Assembly (NCBI GenBank): GCA_016714815.1
Contig: JADKBZ010000014.1
Location: 1 to 64,000, forward strand
DNA from: Holophagales bacterium
GTDB lineage: Bacteria; Acidobacteriota; Thermoanaerobaculia; UBA5066
Reading direction: 5' to 3'
DNA: 64,000 nucleotides
A program made the translations under genes and the position numbers. Shown piece after piece: positions 7,085 through 16,561 of this stretch. The notes below the pieces were generated by a model. The model was not told the DNA's origin and ran no database searches. It worked only from the letters and a program-made list of their open reading frames with translations. The number at the start of each line of letters is the position of its first letter. Position 1 is the first letter of the stretch.

Positions 7085-9552
7085 TTCACCACGACGTTCA
7101 GGAGCCGGTCGGGAACGAAGACGACCTTCACCCGCTCCTTTCCCTCGAGCCACTTCGCCACGGCTTCCTGCCCCTCGGCGGCGGCGATCGCCTCCTCGCG
7201 CGAGGCGCCCCGGGGGAGGACGACCTGGCCCCTCAGCTTTCCGCCCACCTGGACGGCGATGGTGACCGACTCTTCCAGCGAGAGCGCCGGGTCGAAGACG
7301 GGCCAGCCCGAAACGAGGAGGCTCCGCGTCTCCCCCATCCGCTCGTGGAGCTCCTCGGTCAGGTGCGGAGCGATGGGATGCAGGAGCGACAGCAGGGTGA
7401 GGACCGAGGCGCGCGCCTCCCCCGGGTCGGCTTTCGCGTCGCCGACGAGAGCCGCGACGTGGTGGGAAAACTCCATGAGGTGCGCCACGGCCGTGTGGAA
7501 CGAGAACGCCTCGAAGTCGTGCGTCAGCGTCCGGACGGCGATGTGCCGCTTGCGCGCGGCCGGAGAGTCCGCCGCGGCCGGCTCGACCGGAGCCGTCCCG
7601 TGCTGCCGGAGGAAGCCCTCGACGAGGGCGATTACCCTGTAGAGGAAGCGCTCCGGCCCTGCGATCTGCTCGTCGCTCCACTCGGCGTCGGACTCGGGCG
7701 GACCGAGGAAGAGGACGTAGGCCCTCACCGCGTCGGCCCCCTTCGCCGCGATGAGCGGGTCGAGCGAGACGGAGTTCCCGCGCGACTTCGACATCTTCTC
7801 CACGCGCCCGCCGGGCGACATCCGGGTGATCATTCCCTGGTTGAAGAGGGCCGAGAACGGCTCCTCGAACGAGATCAGCCCGAGGTCCTTCATCACGCGG
7901 GCGAAGAAGCGGGCGTACAGGAGGTGGAGGATCGCGTGCTCGATCCCCCCGATGTACTGCGTCACCGGCGTCCAGCGCGCGGCGATCGAAGGATCGAACG
8001 GCGCCGTCGCGTTCTCCGGGTCGAGGTACCGGAGGTAGTACCAGGACGAGTCGACGAACGTGTCCATCGTGTCGGTCTCGCGGCGGGCCTCTCCGCCGCA
8101 GCGCGGGCAGGAGGTCTTCAGGAACGACTCGACCTTCTCGAGCGGGTTCCCGCCCTTTCCGGTGAACGGAGCGTCCTTCGGCAGGAGGATCGGGAGCTGG
8201 TCCTCGGGGACCGGGACCCAGCCGCACCCGGGGCACTTCACCATCGGGATCGGCGTCCCCCAGTAGCGCTGCCGGGAGATGAGCCAGTCGCGCAGGCGGT
8301 AGCGCACGCGCGCGCCGCCGATTCCGCGCTTCGTCGCCTCGGCGGCGATCGCCTCGCGCCCCGCCTCCGACGACATCCCGTCGTACGGGCCGGACGCGGT
8401 CATCGTCCCGTCGCCGGTCCAGCAGGCGACGGAGGCGTCGGCCCCGTCGGGGCGCCGGACCACCTCACGGATCGGGATCCCGTACTTCGTCGCGAACTCG
8501 TGGTCCCGGACGTCGTGACCGGGGACCGCCATGATCGCCCCCGTGCCGTACTCGGCGAGGACGAAGTTCGCCATCCAGACCGGCATCTCCTCGCCGGTGA
8601 AGGGGTTCACGGCGAAGGCGCCGGTGAAGCGGCCGTCCTTCTCGGCCCCCTCGGCCTCGCGCTGGAGCCGGTCCTGGCCCCTCACGCCCTTGACCCACTC
8701 GTCGAGAGCAGCCCGGTCGGGATGCCCCTCCAGGAGACGCGGGACCGCCGGGTGCTCGGGAGCGAGGATCAGGGCCGTCGCGCCGAAGACCGTGTCGGGC
8801 CGCGTCGTGAAGACGCGCAGCCGCTCGCCCAGCATCGGCACGTCGAAGTCCAGGTCGGCTCCGACGGACCGGCCGATCCAGTTCCGCTGCATCGCCCGGA
8901 CCTTCTCGGACCACTTCTCCAGGCCGTCGAGGCCGGACAGGAGGCTCTCGGCGTAGTCGGTGATCCGGAGGAACCACTGCTCGAGCTCGCGCTGGACGAC
9001 GGCGCTCTTGCAGCGTTCGCACGTCCCGCCTTCGGCCTGCTCGTTCGCGAGGACCGTGAGGCAGGAGGGGCACCAGTTGACGGTCCCCTTCTTCCGGTAG
9101 GCGAGCCCCTTCTCGACCATCTTCAGGAAGAGCCACTGGTTCCACCGGTAGTACTCCGGCTCGCACGTCGTGACTTCCTTCGTCCAGTCGTAGAGGACTC
9201 CCCAGCCGGTGAACTGTTCCTTCATCGCCGCGATGTTCGCGAGGGTCGACTCGCGGGGCGGGATGCCGCGCTGGATCGCGAAGTTCTCGGCCGGAAGGCC
9301 GAAGGCGTCCCAGCCCATCGGGCAGAAGACCTTCTCCCCCTTCTGCTTCAGGTAGCGATGGAGCGCGTCGGTCAGGAAGTAGGTCCTCGCGTGCCCGACG
9401 TGGAGCCGGTCGCCCGAAGGGTACGGGAGCATGACGAGGAGGTAGGTCCCCTTCGACGACGGGTCGTGCGTGTCGACGAATGCGGCGCGGTCGGCATCCC
9501 AGCGGGCCTGCCACTTCTTCTCGAGAGCGGTGCGTTCTTCGCGTGCGTCCAT
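7081..9552 (-). CDS. leuS: Leucyl-tRNA synthetase
   Basis: 823 residues from the ATG at 9552, of normal bacterial LeuS size. It charges tRNA-Leu. The class I signature appears as YPSGDRLHVGH (HVGH at residues 51-54) and KMSKSRGNSV (about residue 587). The CP1 editing region includes TTRPDTVFGAT, a classical LeuRS editing motif. Paired cysteines CPSC and CERC (about residues 160-185) and CPGC and CPRC suggest zinc modules. Longer upstream open sequence overlaps cheB and is not used. It is the fourteenth gene of the long minus-strand unit and overlaps lptE by 4 bp. Confidence 0.97.
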   Translation of the reverse strand: MDAREERTALEKKWQARWDADRAAFVDTHDPSSKGTYLLVMLPYPSGDRLHVGHARTYFLTDALHRYLKQKGEKVFCPMGWDAFGLPAENFAIQRGIPPRESTLANIAAMKEQFTGWGVLYDWTKEVTTCEPEYYRWNQWLFLKMVEKGLAYRKKGTVNWCPSCLTVLANEQAEGGTCERCKSAVVQRELEQWFLRITDYAESLLSGLDGLEKWSEKVRAMQRNWIGRSVGADLDFDVPMLGERLRVFTTRPDTVFGATALILAPEHPAVPRLLEGHPDRAALDEWVKGVRGQDRLQREAEGAEKDGRFTGAFAVNPFTGEEMPVWMANFVLAEYGTGAIMAVPGHDVRDHEFATKYGIPIREVVRRPDGADASVACWTGDGTMTASGPYDGMSSEAGREAIAAEATKRGIGGARVRYRLRDWLISRQRYWGTPIPMVKCPGCGWVPVPEDQLPILLPKDAPFTGKGGNPLEKVESFLKTSCPRCGGEARRETDTMDTFVDSSWYYLRYLDPENATAPFDPSIAARWTPVTQYIGGIEHAILHLLYARFFARVMKDLGLISFEEPFSALFNQGMITRMSPGGRVEKMSKSRGNSVSLDPLIAAKGADAVRAYVLFLGPPESDAEWSDEQIAGPERFLYRVIALVEGFLRQHGTAPVEPAAADSPAARKRHIAVRTLTHDFEAFSFHTAVAHLMEFSHHVAALVGDAKADPGEARASVLTLLSLLHPIAPHLTEELHERMGETRSLLVSGWPVFDPALSLEESVTIAVQVGGKLRGQVVLPRGASREEAIAAAEGQEAVAKWLEGKERVKVVFVPDRLLNVVVK

Positions 9553-9608
9553 AAAGGACGCCGAGTGTAGCCGTCCCGCCGCCACGGGGCCATCCGGCGC
9601 CGGGCGCC

Positions 9609-10676
9609 CTACGGGGAGGAGCGGGAGACTTCCGCCAGACACCGGTCGATCTCGGCCGGGAGCCGCGGAAGGGCGAATCGCCGGGCGTCCGGGACGGCCC
9701 GCGCGGCCGCGTCCGGCATCCCGGAGATGACGGCCGACTCGCGCGATTCGCAGAGGACCGATCCGCCCGCGGCCGCGATCGCGCGGCTCCCCTCGGCCCC
9801 GTCGTCTCCCATGCCGGTCAGGACGACCCCCACGAGGCGGGCGCCGAAGGCTTCGGCGGCCGACGTGAACAGGACATCGGCCGACGGGCACCAGCGGATC
9901 GACGGGCCGTGCGGGAGGACGTTCAGGAAGACCCGGTCGGCCTGCCTGGCGAACTGGAGGTGACCCCCGCCGGGGGCGATCCAGACGACGCCGGGGACCG
10001 CCTCCATCCCGCTCGCCGCCTCGCGCACGTCCCACGGGGTTCCCGAGGAGAGCCGCTGGGCGAGCGATCGGGTGAACGGCGCCGGCATGTGCTGGGCGAC
10101 GCCCACCACGGCGTTCTGGGGAGCGAGGCTCAGGAAGAGCTCCCTGAGCGCCGGCGGGCCGCCGGTCGAGGCGGCGACGACGAGCCCGGCCGGAAAGCCG
10201 ACCGGGGGCAGGTGTCTCGCGGGTCGAGGTATGGAGCCGCTGATCGGGGGCTCGGAGGCTCGCGCACTCGACCTCCGAAGGAGACTTTCCATCGAAAGGC
10301 CCTGTGCTCCTTCGACGACTTCGGCGAGCTTCCTCCTCCACTTCCCGAGACTCTCGGGCTGGGCCCCCGCCTTCGCCAGGACGTCGAGGGCCCCCGCCTC
10401 CAGCGCCGCCAGGGCACTACGCTCCTCCCGGTCCGACGAGATGACGACGACTGGAAGCGGCCGGTTCGCCATGATCCAGCGGAGAACGGCGTGGCCGTCC
10501 ATTCCTGGAAGGCCGAGGTCGAGCGTCACGAGACCGAACTCGTGCGACAGGAGCCTGCGGATCGCCTCCTCCCCCGTCCCGACGGCCTCGACGTCGGTGA
10601 CTCCCGTGACACCCCGGAGCGCTTCGACGACCCTGAGCCTCTGGTACGCGGAGTCCTCGACGACCAGAACCCTCAC
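9609..10676 (-). CDS. cheB: CheB, chemoreceptor methylesterase/glutamine deamidase response regulator
   Basis: 355 residues from a GTG six bases after cheR. Residues 1-120 form a receiver domain with VVEDSA, phosphoacceptor D53 (LVTLDLGLPGMDG) and VVVISSDR. A linker leads to the CheB methylesterase domain (about 165-350) with the catalytic serine in AASTGGPPAL, histidine in AQHMPAPF and aspartate in LTGMGDDGAEG. CheB removes methyl groups from chemoreceptors after phosphorylation by CheA. It is last of the chemosensory block cheA-cheW-HEAT-cheR-cheB. No receptor gene is in the window, so its targets are encoded elsewhere. Confidence 0.95.
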   Translation of the reverse strand: MRVLVVEDSAYQRLRVVEALRGVTGVTDVEAVGTGEEAIRRLLSHEFGLVTLDLGLPGMDGHAVLRWIMANRPLPVVVISSDREERSALAALEAGALDVLAKAGAQPESLGKWRRKLAEVVEGAQGLSMESLLRRSSARASEPPISGSIPRPARHLPPVGFPAGLVVAASTGGPPALRELFLSLAPQNAVVGVAQHMPAPFTRSLAQRLSSGTPWDVREAASGMEAVPGVVWIAPGGGHLQFARQADRVFLNVLPHGPSIRWCPSADVLFTSAAEAFGARLVGVVLTGMGDDGAEGSRAIAAAGGSVLCESRESAVISGMPDAAARAVPDARRFALPRLPAEIDRCLAEVSRSSP

Positions 10677-10682
10677 GCGTCT

Positions 10683-11507
10683 CTACCTTCGGTACGCCAC
10701 GTCGTGAGAGAAACGGACGAGGGTGAGCGGCGAAGCCGCGGCGGCCAGCGCGTCGCTGGCGCCCAGGAGGATGTACCCGCCCGGCTTCAGACGGGAGGCG
10801 AGGATCTCGATGACCCGGACGCGCGCCTCCTCGGAGAGGTAGATCAGGACGTTCCGGCAGAGGATGACGTCGAAGGCCGGTCCCGTCATCGGCTCGTCCA
10901 GCAGCGAGCGAGCCTCGAAGAGAACCGGCGCCGCGAGAGACGCCTTGAGGCGGAAGAGTCCTCCCTCGGCGGCCTCGAAGTGCTCGCGCCGTCTCTCGGG
11001 AGACGTGGCGCGCAGGGCCTGCGGACCGTAGATCGCCGTCCGCGCCCTCCGAACGTGCGCCGGGGAGAGGTCGGTGCCGAGGATCCTCACCTTTCGGCCC
11101 GGGAGAATTCCGCGCTCGTGGAGGACGATCGAGAGGCCGTACGCTTCCTCCCCCGTCGCGCAACCGGCGGACCAGACGTCCAGAACGCCGTCCTGCCCCC
11201 CGGCCAGGAGCCGCTCCGGAGCGATCTCTTCCGAGAAGGCCCGGATGCTCGCGGGGTCCCGGAAGAAGCAGGTCTCCCCGTTCACGGCGGCGTCGAGGAG
11301 CCGGCCGAAAAGGGGTGAGCTCGTCGGCTCGTTCCGGAGACGTCCGTAGAGCTGATAGAAGGAGCCCGCGCTCCGAGCTTCGGCGCCGAGGCGGCTTTCG
11401 AGACGGCTCCGCTGGAGGTCCGCGACGAGAAAGCCGGTGCGACGCCTGAGGAGATCCTGGTAGAGCCGGAAGACGGTCTCGGCCAGCTCGAGCGGGCGTG
11501 TCGTCAC
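10683..11507 (-). CDS. cheR: CheR-type chemoreceptor methyltransferase
   Basis: 274 residues from the GTG at 11507, which overlaps the stop of the preceding HEAT gene (GTGA). The N-terminal CheR helical domain with NGETCFFRDP is followed by the SAM-binding domain with VWSAGCATGEEAYG, GTDLSPAHVRRAR and ILCRNVLIYL, all standard for CheR. It uses S-adenosylmethionine to methylate receptor glutamates, opposing CheB. There is no C-terminal TPR extension. An upstream start at 11564 would extend into the HEAT gene and lacks family support. Confidence 0.94.
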   Translation of the reverse strand: MTTRPLELAETVFRLYQDLLRRRTGFLVADLQRSRLESRLGAEARSAGSFYQLYGRLRNEPTSSPLFGRLLDAAVNGETCFFRDPASIRAFSEEIAPERLLAGGQDGVLDVWSAGCATGEEAYGLSIVLHERGILPGRKVRILGTDLSPAHVRRARTAIYGPQALRATSPERRREHFEAAEGGLFRLKASLAAPVLFEARSLLDEPMTGPAFDVILCRNVLIYLSEEARVRVIEILASRLKPGGYILLGASDALAAAASPLTLVRFSHDVAYRR

Positions 11508-13723
11508 GAGGGCCTCGGGGCGCGAGAGCGCCGGCGGGAGGCGGTGGAGAGGGCGCGGGCCCATCGCCTCTCGGCGCGGGCCGGAGCGGTCGTCCAGGCG
11601 GCCTGGCAGGCATCGGGGTGACGCAGGGCCAGCGCCTCGGCGGCCCCTTCGGCCTCATCGGGGACCGCCTCCTGGGCGAGGACGAGGGTGAGCGGCTCCA
11701 CCGTCGCCTCGGTGCCGATCTCCGCCACCGCCAGGAGCAGCGAGCGAAGGACGTGCCGGTCCCCCTCCGAAACGAGCGCCTCGCCGACGGCCGCCGTGAT
11801 CGCCGTTCCCCGTTCGCTCTCCGGCCTCCGCGCGACGGTCTCGGCAGCGGCGGAACGGACCTCGGGACGCTCGTCGGCGAGCGCCTGGGGAAGGGCCTCC
11901 GCCGCGGTTTCGGCGTCGGCGACCGCGAGCGCTCGAACCGCCGCGCAGGCCGTCTCCACGTCCTCGTGACCGATCGCCGCCACGGCGCTCCGAGCGGCCT
12001 CGGCGTCCCCGGTCCGCTCGATCTCCTCGAGGGCGGCGACGCGGACGGACGGCTCCTGCGCGAGCATCTCCTCGACGAGCCGCGGACGCTCCGGACCTCC
12101 GAGGGCGATGACGGCGGCCCCGGCCGCGGCCGCGGCCGCCGCCTCGTCCACGAGAAAGACGAGACCGTCCCTCCAGGTGACGCCCGCCGGCACGTCCCCC
12201 CGGTTGGCCCGAAGGGCCAGTCCGCGGAGCGCCGCGGCTCTCACCGTCGGGCTCTCGTCGGAGAGGCGCGCCACGATCTCGTGCTCTCCGAGCCGCCGGC
12301 CCATGGACCCCGCCAGGACCGCCGCTTCGCGGACGGAAGGATCCGCCGACACGAGCGCGCCGCGGATCGCCGCGTCGACGTCCGTGCCGTCCGCCGACGA
12401 GAGGGCCGTCAGCGCGGCGGTTCGCCCCGGGCCGTCCGGCCCGCCGGCGCGGTCGAGCAGCGCCCGCCGACGGGTCCGGAGCTGGTCGAGCGGAGCTCCG
12501 GTCTCGTCGGAAGCGAGGGCGAGCGCAGCGGCGAGCGACGTTTCCGGGTCGTCCTCGGCGAGGACGTCGATGAGGTCCGAGACCCGGACGAGACCTGCCG
12601 GTACGCACGAGAGGACGGCTGCCTTGACCGTCGGCGAAGGGTGGACCAGGAGCGGAAGGAGCGTGGGAGCGTCGGGCCCGCCCCTCAGTGCGCCGAGGAG
12701 CTCGAGGGCGGGCTCCGGGTCGGCCAGCTGGAGGACGGCCAGAAGGGCTTCCTCCGCGCGGGACCGGCCCAGGGAACGGAGGGCGGTGTAGCCGTCGCGA
12801 AACGGGCCGTGCGTCACGATGGCGAGCGCCGCGCCCGGAACGTCGAGCAGAGCCATCAGGTGGGCCGCATCGGTCCGGCCCGATCCGTCTCCGTCGGCGT
12901 CCTCGAGGAGAGCGAGGAGCCTGGATCGGGCGTCCGGCCAGAGGGGCCGGAGAGAGGCGATCGTGCTCGCGGGCGCCGCCTCCAGGGCCGCACGGGCCGC
13001 GGCGAGCAGGAACGGGTCGAGCTCGCCCCCGGCCGCGCGCCGGACGAGCGGCTCCGCGGCGATGGCCGAGCGAAGGCGGGCCAGGGCGTGAAGCGTTCCC
13101 TGCCGGAGGGAATCGTTCCCGAGGAGAGGCAGGAGGCGGGGGGCGATCTCGGGATCACCGATGGAGCCGAGCGCCTCCAGGGCGTGGACCTGGAGCCAGA
13201 GGTTCCCTTCTTCGAGGACGGCGAGAAGGGGCGAGATCGCCTCCCTTCGTCCCGTCCTTCCGAGGGCGAGGATCAGAGAGGCCCGGGCGTTCGGATCGCC
13301 CTCCCGCCTGACCGCCGCCTCGATGGCGGAGACCGTCTCGGCGCGCGGAGAAGGACCCGGAAGGGCCGTCGCCGCGGAGATCCTGACGTCGGCGGAAGGG
13401 TGCTGGAGGGCCCCCAGAAGGATGGCCCGGCCGGCCTCCCCCCCTTTCGCCAGGAGGATGAGCCCCGCCGCGCGGTGTCCGGCATTCCCGTCGTCGGCGA
13501 GCGCCACCGCGCAGGCCGAGGCCACCCGGCTGTTGAACCGGAGTCCGAGCGACGCAACGGCGCGCTCTCTCACCCGGTAGTCCTCGTCCTTCAGGAGCCC
13601 GACGAGGAGATCTTCCGACTCCTCGCCCGGGACCTTCGCCAGCGCCAGCGCCGCGCTCCAGCGCTCGGTCGAGTCGGGGTCGGCGGCTCGTGCCGCGAGC
13701 GGGTTCCTCTGGGAGTCGGTCAT
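11504..13723 (-). CDS. HEAT/PBS-lyase-repeat protein in chemosensory operon
   Basis: 739 residues from the ATG at 13723, overlapping the cheW stop (ATGA). The sequence is almost wholly made of short alpha-helical HEAT-like repeats, each about 30 residues, for example VRERAVASLGLRF, VRISAATALPG, LQVHALEALGSIGDPE, VRAAALRGLAL and VRSAAAETVARRP. No signal peptide or membrane segment is seen, so it should be cytoplasmic. HEAT repeats act as protein-protein scaffolds. Its place between cheW and cheR suggests it docks onto the CheA/CheW or methylation machinery. That role is inferred only from context; no enzyme motif is present. Confidence 0.85.
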   Translation of the reverse strand: MTDSQRNPLAARAADPDSTERWSAALALAKVPGEESEDLLVGLLKDEDYRVRERAVASLGLRFNSRVASACAVALADDGNAGHRAAGLILLAKGGEAGRAILLGALQHPSADVRISAATALPGPSPRAETVSAIEAAVRREGDPNARASLILALGRTGRREAISPLLAVLEEGNLWLQVHALEALGSIGDPEIAPRLLPLLGNDSLRQGTLHALARLRSAIAAEPLVRRAAGGELDPFLLAAARAALEAAPASTIASLRPLWPDARSRLLALLEDADGDGSGRTDAAHLMALLDVPGAALAIVTHGPFRDGYTALRSLGRSRAEEALLAVLQLADPEPALELLGALRGGPDAPTLLPLLVHPSPTVKAAVLSCVPAGLVRVSDLIDVLAEDDPETSLAAALALASDETGAPLDQLRTRRRALLDRAGGPDGPGRTAALTALSSADGTDVDAAIRGALVSADPSVREAAVLAGSMGRRLGEHEIVARLSDESPTVRAAALRGLALRANRGDVPAGVTWRDGLVFLVDEAAAAAAAGAAVIALGGPERPRLVEEMLAQEPSVRVAALEEIERTGDAEAARSAVAAIGHEDVETACAAVRALAVADAETAAEALPQALADERPEVRSAAAETVARRPESERGTAITAAVGEALVSEGDRHVLRSLLLAVAEIGTEATVEPLTLVLAQEAVPDEAEGAAEALALRHPDACQAAWTTAPARAERRWARALSTASRRRSRAPRPS

Positions 13724-14130
13724 GTCTCGGCCCTCGCCCCGAAGCGGTCGACGTCGAGAAGTGAGAGGAACCCGCCTTCCTCCGCAACGACCCCGCGAAG
13801 CGCTCCCCGTCCGGGGGGAGGGGGAGCCACCTGACCGGCGGGGAACGGCTCCACGCCGTCGATCGTGTCGACGAGGAGCGCGTGGTCGCACCCGTAGAGA
13901 ACGACGACGAGCGGCAGGGGACGCCGGGGGGAAGGCGGCAGTCCGACCGCGGCCGCGACGTCGACGATGCCGAGCGCTTCGCCGCGCACCAGGGCGACTC
14001 CGCTCCACCAGGAGGGAGCTCCCGGCAGCGGGGTGATCCGGCGCGGGCGCGCCGCTTCGCGGACCCGGTCGAGCGGGACAGCGAAGCGCTCTCCTCCGGC
14101 GCGAAAGGCGAGGAGATCCCCTGCGGTCAC
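13720..14130 (-). CDS. cheW: CheW-like coupling protein
   Basis: 136 residues from a GTG overlapping the cheA stop (GTGA). It is a single CheW-like SH3-type domain: LLAFRAGGERFAVPLDRVREA at the N-terminus, ITPLPGAPSWWSGVALVRGEALGIVD in the middle and VDTIDGVEPF later. CheW couples receptors to CheA in the signalling array. It directly follows cheA and overlaps the HEAT gene, so stoichiometric co-translation is likely. Confidence 0.9.
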   Translation of the reverse strand: MTAGDLLAFRAGGERFAVPLDRVREAARPRRITPLPGAPSWWSGVALVRGEALGIVDVAAAVGLPPSPRRPLPLVVVLYGCDHALLVDTIDGVEPFPAGQVAPPPPGRGALRGVVAEEGGFLSLLDVDRFGARAET

Positions 14131-16139
14131 GCGGCGGCCCTCCCGGCGAGTGCGGAGGCATGGACACGGGCCAGGAGCGCCCCCGCATCGAGGGCCAGGG
14201 CAACCTCTCCCCCGGGGACCTCGGCCACGCCGGAGATCTCCTTCAGACGGGGAACGGAATCGGCGAGCGGCTTGACGAGAAGGTCCCAGACGCCTTCGAC
14301 GGAATCGACGACGAACGCCGCCGTCCGCTCCCCGTCTTCGGCGACGACGATCGACTCGGGTCCCGTGCGCCCGGCCCTCGGAGCGAGACCGAAGAGGGCG
14401 TCCAGCCGGGCGAGGGGGACGGCGCGGCCGCCCTCCCGCAGGCAGGCGGTGCCGTCGACGATCTCGGCGTCGTCCGGCTCGGCCTCGAGAGTCCGGAGGA
14501 CGTTCTCGCCCGGCAGGGCGAAGCGAAGATCGCCGACACGGACCACGAGCGACTCGAGAAGGACGAGGGTCATCGGGACGACGACCTCGAAGGTCGTCCC
14601 GGCCCCGGGAGTCGACCGGACCCGGACGCGCCCGCCGAGCCTGGCGAGATTCTCCGCCACGACGTCCAGGCCCACTCCCCGGCCCGAGAACTCCGTGACG
14701 GCCTCGGCCGTCGAGAAGCCCGGCCGGAACAGGAGGGAAAACGGATCGCGCGGGTCGGGCGCGTTCGGGGAGAGGAGCCCGGTCTCCCGCGCCTTCTTCA
14801 GGATCGCGTCCCTGTCGATGCCCCGTCCGTCGTCGGAGAAGGCGAGGACGACCTCGCGGCCTCGCGGCGCCACCGTCATCACGACGCGGCCGCGCCGGGG
14901 CTTGCCTGCCGCCAGGCGCGCCTCGGGAGGCTCCACCCCGTGATCGAGAGCATTTCGAACGATGTGCAGGAGCGGGTCGGCGAGCTCGTCGGCCAGGACC
15001 TTGTCGATCTCGGTCTCGACACCCTGGACGACGAAATCGGCCTCCTTGCCGAGGGCCGTCGCGGTGCGCGAGAACGCGCGGCCGAGGCGGGCCGTCAGCG
15101 TCTCCACGGGGACGAGCCGCAGGGAGAGCGCCGTCGGACCGAGCGCCGAGACGAGCCGGTCGAGCTGAGCGAAAGCGCGCTGGGCCTCGTACCGGGCGCT
15201 CCTGTCCGGGGCTCCTGCGAGAGCGCGACGGAGCGCGCGGCCGAGAGCCCCGCGCGTGAGCGCGAGGTCCCCCGCGAGGTCGACGAGAGCGGCGACCTTC
15301 TCAAGCGGAACGCGCACGAGTCCGCGGGCCACCTGGGGTGCCGCCTCGGCGGCGGGCTCCACGGCCGGCGAGGGAACCGGGATCGGCGGGTCCGGGGGCG
15401 CGACGCTCCGGAGGATGCAGACGCGAAGGGCGGCGCACCGTCGCCCGAGCGCCGCGGTGTCGACGTCTCGCGGAACCGCCACGAGGAGCCGAAACGCCAT
15501 CCGCGACGGATCGCTCGCCGTCCCGGGAAAGGTCCCGATCAGCTCGCCGGCTGCGGACGCCTCGGCCATCGCCGAGCGCAGCCCGGTGTCGAAGGAGTCG
15601 AAATCGAGGTCGAGGTCCACCAGGACGAGGCCCTTCCCGCGACGGGCCGCCTCGCCGACGCGGTGACGTTCGTAGTCGGAGAACGAAGCGTCGAGATCCG
15701 GCGGGAGGACGGGAAGACCCGGCAGGGGGTCGGGAGAAGCTTCCCGGAGGGCGGCGTCGAAGCGGACCCGGAGCGACTCTCCGAGCGCCGGAGACTCTTC
15801 CCCCGCCGCGACGCGACCGACGAGAGTGACGAGAGCCTCCACGCCGACGCGGATGGCCGCGAAGGTCGCCGGGGCCGGCGCCACCCGCCCCATCCGGACG
15901 TCGTCCAGGAGCGTCTCGACGTCGTGAGAGGCCTCCGCGATTCCCGCCAGGCCGACCATCCCCGCCACGCCCTTCAGCGAGTGGACGGTGCGGAAGAGCG
16001 CGTTGACCTTCGCCGGGTTCGGGTCGTCTCCCTCCCCGTCCAGCGCGTCGAGGCAGGAACCGGCCTCCTCGAGCAGCGTCTCCGCCTCGGCGAGGAACTC
16101 CCGCGAGAAGGAGCCGCCGGGCTGCGGACGCCGGTTCAC
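14127..16139 (-). CDS. cheA: CheA, chemotaxis-type histidine kinase
   Basis: 670 residues from a GTG overlapping the stop of the receiver gene. Domains in order: Hpt/P1 (about 10-115) with phosphoacceptor H53 in TVHSLKG; a P2-like linker region (about 175-270); dimerisation; a HATPase domain with N box NALDHGVE, G1 FSDDGRGID and G2 GRGVGLDVVAENL; and a C-terminal CheW-like P5 regulatory domain (about 535-665). All key kinase motifs are intact. It should autophosphorylate at H53 and pass phosphate to the upstream-encoded receiver and to CheB. No receptor or flagellar gene is in the window, so the output could be motility or another process. Confidence 0.95.
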   Translation of the reverse strand: MNRRPQPGGSFSREFLAEAETLLEEAGSCLDALDGEGDDPNPAKVNALFRTVHSLKGVAGMVGLAGIAEASHDVETLLDDVRMGRVAPAPATFAAIRVGVEALVTLVGRVAAGEESPALGESLRVRFDAALREASPDPLPGLPVLPPDLDASFSDYERHRVGEAARRGKGLVLVDLDLDFDSFDTGLRSAMAEASAAGELIGTFPGTASDPSRMAFRLLVAVPRDVDTAALGRRCAALRVCILRSVAPPDPPIPVPSPAVEPAAEAAPQVARGLVRVPLEKVAALVDLAGDLALTRGALGRALRRALAGAPDRSARYEAQRAFAQLDRLVSALGPTALSLRLVPVETLTARLGRAFSRTATALGKEADFVVQGVETEIDKVLADELADPLLHIVRNALDHGVEPPEARLAAGKPRRGRVVMTVAPRGREVVLAFSDDGRGIDRDAILKKARETGLLSPNAPDPRDPFSLLFRPGFSTAEAVTEFSGRGVGLDVVAENLARLGGRVRVRSTPGAGTTFEVVVPMTLVLLESLVVRVGDLRFALPGENVLRTLEAEPDDAEIVDGTACLREGGRAVPLARLDALFGLAPRAGRTGPESIVVAEDGERTAAFVVDSVEGVWDLLVKPLADSVPRLKEISGVAEVPGGEVALALDAGALLARVHASALAGRAAA

Positions 16140-16561
16140 GACGCCTCCGGAGTCCGTGGCGAAAGGAGGAGCTCGTCGAGCAGCCGGTCGAACGCCTCGG
16201 CTTCGAACGGCTTGCCGAGATATCCGTCCGCCCCCGCCTTTCGGGCTCGCTGGGCATCCTCGGCGTCGCGCTCGGTCGAGATGGCGACCACCGGCAGTCC
16301 GCGCTGCTCGGGACGGGCCCGAATCATCCGGATCAGCTCCAGACCGGAGAGAGTGGGCATGTTCACGTCGGTCAGAACGAGCTCGAAAGGCGCCCTCGGA
16401 AGCTCGCGCAGCGCCTCGAAGCCGTTCTCGGCCTCCACGACGTCGAGCCGCTGTCCGTTCCTGCGCGCCCACCCGTCGAGCGCCTGCCGGATCAGCATTC
16501 GCGCGGGCCCGGAGTCGTCGACGACGAGAACGTGCCGACGGGTCCGGACGGGGTTCGTCAC
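16136..16561 (-). CDS. Single-domain response regulator (CheY-like)
   Basis: 141 residues from a GTG overlapping the transglutaminase-like gene stop (GTGA). It is one receiver domain: acidic pair in VLVVDDSGPARML, phosphoacceptor D65 in LVLTDVNMPTLSG, the Ser/Thr switch in VVAISTERDAED and conserved lysine K117 in YLGKPFE. There is no output domain. It lies immediately upstream of cheA and is its likely phosphorylation partner, in the manner of CheY. Confidence 0.92.
   Translation of the reverse strand: MTNPVRTRRHVLVVDDSGPARMLIRQALDGWARRNGQRLDVVEAENGFEALRELPRAPFELVLTDVNMPTLSGLELIRMIRARPEQRGLPVVAISTERDAEDAQRARKAGADGYLGKPFEAEAFDRLLDELLLSPRTPEAS

Noticed and set aside
7081..10341. Longer leuS reading up to 10341
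   Set aside because: The extra N-terminal 260 or so residues are an out-of-frame reading of cheB; the ATG at 9552 gives the normal LeuRS start.
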